From: UBA946 sp031550725
GTDB taxonomy: Bacteria; Bacillota; Clostridia; Oscillospirales; Ruminococcaceae
Direction: 5' to 3'
NCBI GenBank assembly: GCA_031550725.1
Contig: JAVBOH010000008.1
Span: 372,001 to 436,000 of the forward strand
DNA length: 64,000 nt
A program made the translations under genes and the position numbers. Below, piece after piece: positions 60,161-64,000 of this stretch (its first letter is position 1; each line of letters begins with the position of its first letter). The notes beneath the pieces are model-generated. The model was not told the DNA's origin and searched no databases. It worked only from the letters and a program-made list of their open reading frames with translations.

Positions 60161-60634
60161 ATGAGCGAAGAAATCTTTGCAATCGAAACTGCTGCAAAAG
60201 CTTACCACGCTGATGGAGTGGAGGTTCTGTTTTACAGTATCGGTCAAACTATTTATGGTATTGAAATTAGTTATATAAATGAGATTATCGGTATTGAGCG
60301 TATCACTAAAGTACCGAAAATCCCTGATTATATCAAGGGTGTTATCAACCTTCGTGGTAAGGTTATCCCTGTAATCAGCATAAGAAAAAGATTTGGTCTT
60401 GAGGAAATTCCTTATGACGACAGAACTTGTATTATTGTAATCGAGTTCGAAAACGGTAATCAGGTCGGCATTATTGTTGACAGAGTACAAGAGGTTGTAG
60501 TTGTTAAAAACGAACATATCAGCCGTACTCCTGATTACAAGAATGTTAATTCAAACCGCTATATCAAGAACATTATTGAAATCGGTGCTGATATCAAGCT
60601 TCTTCTTGACTGCGAAAAACTTATTTTAGATTAA
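60161..60634 (+). CDS. cheW: Chemotaxis adaptor protein CheW
   Basis: A 157-residue single CheW domain that links receptors to CheA. Motifs: YGIEISYINEIIGIERITKVPKIP and IKGVINLRGKVIPVISIRKRFGL, with VGIIVDRVQEVVVV near the C-terminus. AAAGGATG precedes the ATG. A hairpin follows before cheR, so downstream genes may be expressed at a reduced level. Confidence 0.96.
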   Translation: MSEEIFAIETAAKAYHADGVEVLFYSIGQTIYGIEISYINEIIGIERITKVPKIPDYIKGVINLRGKVIPVISIRKRFGLEEIPYDDRTCIIVIEFENGNQVGIIVDRVQEVVVVKNEHISRTPDYKNVNSNRYIKNIIEIGADIKLLLDCEKLILD

Positions 60635-60647
60635 TCAGTTTTGCCTT

Positions 60648-60674
60648 AAAGGCGTCTGGAATGCAGACGCCTTT
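60648..60674 (+). terminator. Hairpin between cheW and cheR (weak terminator or attenuator)
   Basis: AAAGGCGTCTG pairs with CAGACGCCTTT over 11 bp, but the T run is missing (GAGTG follows), so only partial termination is likely. Confidence 0.5.
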
Positions 60675-60765
60675 GAGTGCATATTGTCGATTAAAGTGAT
60701 GCTGTGATTATCGTATGCCAAATATGGCATACACCACAAATATTATGAAGGGCACGGACGCTATT

Positions 60766-61587
60766 ATGCTAAAGTTAACTGATGATGATTTTAACAGACT
60801 TGTCACCTATATGAAGAAAAATTACGGTATTAACCTTGAAAAAAAGAGAATTTTGATTGAGGGCCGTTTAAACAATATGGTTTCTACACGTGGTTTTACA
60901 ACCTTTAAAGAATTTATTGACTTTGCATTTGCTGACAAAACAGGTCATGAAACTATGCAGCTTGTTAATAAGCTTACTACAAACCACACTTATTTCTTGC
61001 GTGAGCCTGAGCATTTCACTTATTTGAAAACTGATTTGCTGCCTTATTTTGAGAAAACAAATACAAACCGTTCGCTTAACATTTGGTGTGCGGCATCATC
61101 CACAGGGCAGGAGCCTTATACTATCGCTATGACACTTGATGAGTATTTTGGCGTTAAGATGTCGCAGTGGCACATAAAAATGCTTGCAACTGACCTTGAT
61201 ACCGAGGTTCTTAAAAAGGCATCGGATGGTATTTATACTGTCGATATGGTTAAGGATGTTCCTGCTGCATGGCTTTCAAAGTATTTTGTTAAACTTGATG
61301 CTAACACTTATCAGGTTTGTGACAGGATAAGAAAAATGATTGAATTCAAGAAGTTTAATCTTATGGATAAAATCCCTGCAGGTCAGCCTTATGATTTCAT
61401 TAGCTGCCGCAATGTTATGATTTACTTTGAAACAGAAACTAAAAACGCTCTTGTTGAAAGATTTTTTGATGTTACAAAGGATGGCGGATACCTTTATATC
61501 GGTCACGCTGAAAGTGTCGGCAAGGCTACTCGTTTCACCTATATAAAGCCTGCTGTTTACAGAAAAATGCCTGTTGATAAGAAATAA
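60766..61587 (+). CDS. cheR: Chemotaxis receptor methyltransferase CheR
   Basis: A 273-residue methyltransferase that adds methyl groups to receptor glutamates. It shows LKLTDDDFNRLVTYMKKNYG, TNHTYFLREPEHF, the SAM-binding WCAASSTGQEPYTIAMTL, DFISCRNVMIYF and GYLYIGHAES. The exact start is uncertain: an ATG at 60715 gives 17 more residues without a clear ribosome site, whereas the one at 60766 has AAGGG 13 nt upstream and matches the family N-terminus. Followed by cheB, the opposing enzyme. Confidence 0.94.
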   Translation: MLKLTDDDFNRLVTYMKKNYGINLEKKRILIEGRLNNMVSTRGFTTFKEFIDFAFADKTGHETMQLVNKLTTNHTYFLREPEHFTYLKTDLLPYFEKTNTNRSLNIWCAASSTGQEPYTIAMTLDEYFGVKMSQWHIKMLATDLDTEVLKKASDGIYTVDMVKDVPAAWLSKYFVKLDANTYQVCDRIRKMIEFKKFNLMDKIPAGQPYDFISCRNVMIYFETETKNALVERFFDVTKDGGYLYIGHAESVGKATRFTYIKPAVYRKMPVDKK

Positions 61588-61665
61588 CAGAGTAATTATC
61601 AGACATTAATGCTTATTCATCTTTTTGGGAGGAAAATTCAGTCTTTCGATTGAATGGAGATTACT

Positions 61666-62799
61666 ATGGCAAGAAATAAAGTTAAAGTTCTCATTGTTGA
61701 TGACTCAATGTTCTTCAGAGAAGCGATTTGCAGGGGCTTTGAGGGTAATATGCACATCGAAATCGTCGGAACTGCGTCTGATGCTTTTGAGGCAGGTGAA
61801 AAAATTACCGACTTAAACCCTGATGTTCTCGTTCTTGATATTAATATGCCTAAAATGGACGGACGTAAGTTCTTATCTCAGCTTATGTCTGAGTGTCCTA
61901 TTACTGTTATAATGATTAGTGCGAGCGATGCTGATGAGGGTGCGCTTTTAAGTGCAGGTGCAGCAGGATTTCTGCGTAAACCGAAAACACCTGATGACAT
62001 GCGTACTTTTTGCAGTATTCTCAGCACAAAAATCATTGTTGCTGCAGGAAATAAAGCTAACCTTAAAAAAATTCCTGCTGGTACAGCAAGAGCTGCTGTT
62101 GGCACTGCTGCTGGCACTTCCACAGCAACACCACAGATGTCTGCTGCTGTAAAAACAGGTAAGGTTATCCCTAATATGCCTACAAACGAAGATGCTGTTG
62201 GTGCATCGCTTAAGGGTAAGGATGGTTATATTGTTGCTCTTGGTGCATCTACTGGAGGAACAGATGCACTTGAAACCGTACTGAAGGCTTTTCCTGCTGA
62301 TATGCCGCCTGTTCTTGTTGTTCAGCATATGCCGCCTGTATTTACAAAAATGTATGCCGAAAGACTTAACAGGGTTTGCAAAATGCAGATTAAAGAGGCT
62401 GCTGACGGTGACAGACTTACTAACGGTGTTTGTCTTATTGGTGCAGGAAGCTATCACCTTGAGCTGAAAAAGGATGCTCGTGGTTATTATGCTAAATGCT
62501 ATCAGGGTGAAAAGGTTTCTGGACATTGCCCATCTGTTGATGTTATGTTTTCGAGTGTTGCCGAGGTTGCAGGACGAAAGGCTGTTGGTGCAATCCTTAC
62601 TGGTATGGGTGCTGACGGCGCAAAGGGTATGCTGAAAATGCATAATAATGGTGCATTCACAATCGGACAGGATAAGGAAACCTGTGTTGTTTATGGTATG
62701 CCAATGGAGGCTTATAAGCTTGGAGCCTGCAGTGAACAGCAGCCGCTTAATAATATCGGTGCCGTGCTTTGTAAAGCACTTGCAAAGGGTTGGAAATAA
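61666..62799 (+). CDS. cheB: Chemotaxis response regulator/protein-glutamate methylesterase CheB
   Basis: A 377-residue CheB. The receiver domain has VLIVDDSMFF and the phospho-acceptor in VLVLDINMPKMDG. A linker with Ala/Thr/Pro follows, then the esterase domain with the catalytic serine in IVALGASTGGTDALE, the histidine in VVQHMPPVFT and the aspartate in TGMGADGAKGM. It removes methyl groups added by CheR and may deamidate receptor glutamines. The ATG at 61666 has GGAG 7 nt upstream; an earlier ATG at 61654 precedes that site. Confidence 0.96.
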   Translation: MARNKVKVLIVDDSMFFREAICRGFEGNMHIEIVGTASDAFEAGEKITDLNPDVLVLDINMPKMDGRKFLSQLMSECPITVIMISASDADEGALLSAGAAGFLRKPKTPDDMRTFCSILSTKIIVAAGNKANLKKIPAGTARAAVGTAAGTSTATPQMSAAVKTGKVIPNMPTNEDAVGASLKGKDGYIVALGASTGGTDALETVLKAFPADMPPVLVVQHMPPVFTKMYAERLNRVCKMQIKEAADGDRLTNGVCLIGAGSYHLELKKDARGYYAKCYQGEKVSGHCPSVDVMFSSVAEVAGRKAVGAILTGMGADGAKGMLKMHNNGAFTIGQDKETCVVYGMPMEAYKLGACSEQQPLNNIGAVLCKALAKGWK

Positions 62800-62805
62800 A
62801 ATAAT

Positions 62806-62848
62806 AAGACTGTCCATGAGTTTTGATAACTTTGGACAGTCTTTTTTG
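62806..62848 (+). terminator. Terminator of the chemotaxis operon
   Basis: AAGACTGTCC and GGACAGTCTT form a 10-bp stem, followed by TTTTTT. Confidence 0.82.
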
Positions 62849-63040
62849 TTAAAGATATTGTTATGCCAACATAAAAAGTGGGTAAACTGAGTTCTCCACT
62901 ACAAAATCGAATATATATTGTATGATGTTTGTTTTACTCCCATAGTTCAACGCAGCCTTATATTTTTGGGTAACTAAGGCAGGAACAAAGCCCCTGCCTT
63001 ACAATTGATTTTTAGTCATACAAAATGTTTATACATACTA

Positions 63041-64000
63041 CTATTTCGCCTTTTTCAAAGCTTTTTCACCCTGTTCAATCTTCTTCTTTTCTTCTTTTAT
63101 ATTAGTTGTCACATATGCATCGACATTGTCATTTCTCGCAAGCAATAAGCAAATAATGCCGCTTAAAACAATCGCAGCCAAGAAGAATACCATAGTTTCC
63201 ATATAATTTTCATTTTGAGTCTGGTTATCCAAAACAAATTTAACAAACCCAGGGCCAATTAATGCAGCCGTTTCAAGACCGAAGAATATGGCACAGGTAA
63301 TTTTAGCAGGCTTTGATTTTGTAAACATTAAAACTGAAAATAAGGCAGTAGCTATTGCAAGATAGGAAAATAGCTGAGATGAATTCCAGTTAAGCTTATA
63401 CATAACTATAAAAGCATCAATTACACCAAGCGTAACAAGCAGAAGTACAATCGAAAACCCCTTTTTAGAAGCCTTTATCTTCTGTTCAGCAATCAAACTA
63501 TTATACATAGTATTGCTTGCCTTTTGATTTATGTTGCTTGGACGATAACCAATATCCTGCATTAATCTGTCCTTAATAAGCTGTTTTTCATCGCTGTCGA
63601 GGACTTCCTTTGCAGCGAGATCCTCCGTACGCTTTACATTGCTGCTGTATTCGTCAGAAAGGTCCTCAAGACTAGCTTTTTTATTACCCTCCATCTCAAT
63701 ATCAAGGTCATCCATCATCATTTGTTTCATGAGTGACTGTGCAGCAGAACGTGAAGAATCAGTCATTGAGGATAGCTTGGGCTTTGTTGGTGCAGCCATT
63801 TCTTCGAGCAGAATATCAACGGATGGCAGTGGGTCAGCAGCACTGTAATCATTGCTGAAATCCATAGTGGTGTAATCCATTTCTTCTTCGGGAGGCGGTG
63901 CTATATATGGCAGTGCGTCATCAAGCGAATCGTCAACATATTGAGCAAATTCGAATATATCATCTTCAATTGTTACAGGCTGTGAGCTGTTCTCAGCCTT
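63041..64000 (-). CDS. Hypothetical membrane protein (N-terminus beyond window edge)
   Basis: The frame from the stop at 63041 continues open to the right edge; the ATG at 63880 is only an internal methionine, since 40 more codons without a stop precede it, reading for example EDDIFEFAQYVDDSLDDAL. The visible 320 residues have an acidic, likely disordered region, a helical segment (DSDEKQLIKDRLMQDIGYRP) and a C-terminal block of about four hydrophobic segments (FSIVLLLVTLGVIDAFIVMY, LFSYLAIATALFSVLMF, then two more), ending in a Lys/Glu tail. No family recognised. A weak hairpin at 62976-63000 may end its transcript. Confidence 0.65.
   Translation of the reverse strand, partial: KAENSSQPVTIEDDIFEFAQYVDDSLDDALPYIAPPPEEEMDYTTMDFSNDYSAADPLPSVDILLEEMAAPTKPKLSSMTDSSRSAAQSLMKQMMMDDLDIEMEGNKKASLEDLSDEYSSNVKRTEDLAAKEVLDSDEKQLIKDRLMQDIGYRPSNINQKASNTMYNSLIAEQKIKASKKGFSIVLLLVTLGVIDAFIVMYKLNWNSSQLFSYLAIATALFSVLMFTKSKPAKITCAIFFGLETAALIGPGFVKFVLDNQTQNENYMETMVFFLAAIVLSGIICLLLARNDNVDAYVTTNIKEEKKKIEQGEKALKKAK

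Noticed and set aside
61948..62817. 289-codon minus-strand ORF
   Set aside because: It is the reverse of cheB; its Cys/Ser/His-rich composition is that of a mirror frame.

Overview
The window looks like chromosomal DNA from an AT-rich Bacillota of the class Clostridia, most likely an Oscillospiraceae/Ruminococcaceae-type gut anaerobe. Supporting features are strong AGGAGG ribosome sites, near-consensus sigma-A promoters, a T-box leader, an ECF transporter, anaerobic indolepyruvate:ferredoxin oxidoreductase, a FabV-type enoyl reductase, a type I pullulanase and clostridial-style surface proteins. I do not name a species. No tRNA, rRNA, CRISPR array, integrase or intact insertion sequence was seen.

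Layout. 1-9.3 kb: a fumarase alpha subunit cut by the left edge, a YgiT-type zinc-finger protein, an amidohydrolase, a secreted 3D-domain protein with a long leader, fabV, pyruvate kinase, a DUF378 membrane protein, an LCP-like protein and a SLOG/DUF1273 protein. 9.4-12.2 kb: alanine racemase, a YfbR-like HD nucleotidase and two XRE regulators. 12.2-19.6 kb: a paaK-iorB-iorA block for aryl-keto-acid oxidation, then a T-box-controlled ECF transporter (S-A-A-T). 19.7-26.6 kb: mostly poorly known genes (serine-rich protein, 2-hydroxyacyl-CoA dehydratase-like protein, LUD protein, PRK06851-like P-loop protein, hypothetical proteins) and an amino-acid-type binding lipoprotein. 27.1-31.8 kb: a methylthioadenosine salvage set (deaminase, MtnA, purine nucleoside phosphorylase) with two small unknowns. 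32.1-34.9 kb: pullulanase plus a methyltransferase. 35.1-42.7 kb: the most distinctive region. Six secreted proteins share a signal peptide and a 'TGN/TGD - hydrophobic - KK(R)K' tail, followed by a 40-residue protein that is little more than that tail and heads a YdjI/YdjG/YdjH-like envelope operon. 42.7-49.3 kb: an unusual solute-binding lipoprotein and the decayed end of a second one, serC-serA, a small membrane protein and an esterase lipoprotein. 49.4-53.1 kb: rpsF-ssb-rpsR and, on the other strand, a minimal McrBC-like pair. 53.3-57.3 kb: glnA and a YlqH/YlqG-like (FlhB-C/FliK-like) pair. 57.4-62.8 kb: cheA-cheW-cheR-cheB. The right edge cuts a membrane protein.

How it fits together. 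Most of the window is central metabolism, nutrient uptake and cell-envelope work. The best candidates for something undescribed are the tandem surface-protein family with its stand-alone tail peptide, a 40-nt RNA hairpin shared by the leaders of two envelope loci (2.75 and 39.24 kb), a McrB lacking any DNA-binding domain paired with a McrC whose nuclease motif looks degenerate, and two families of intergenic inverted repeats. All calls were made by eye from sequence; no database search was run.
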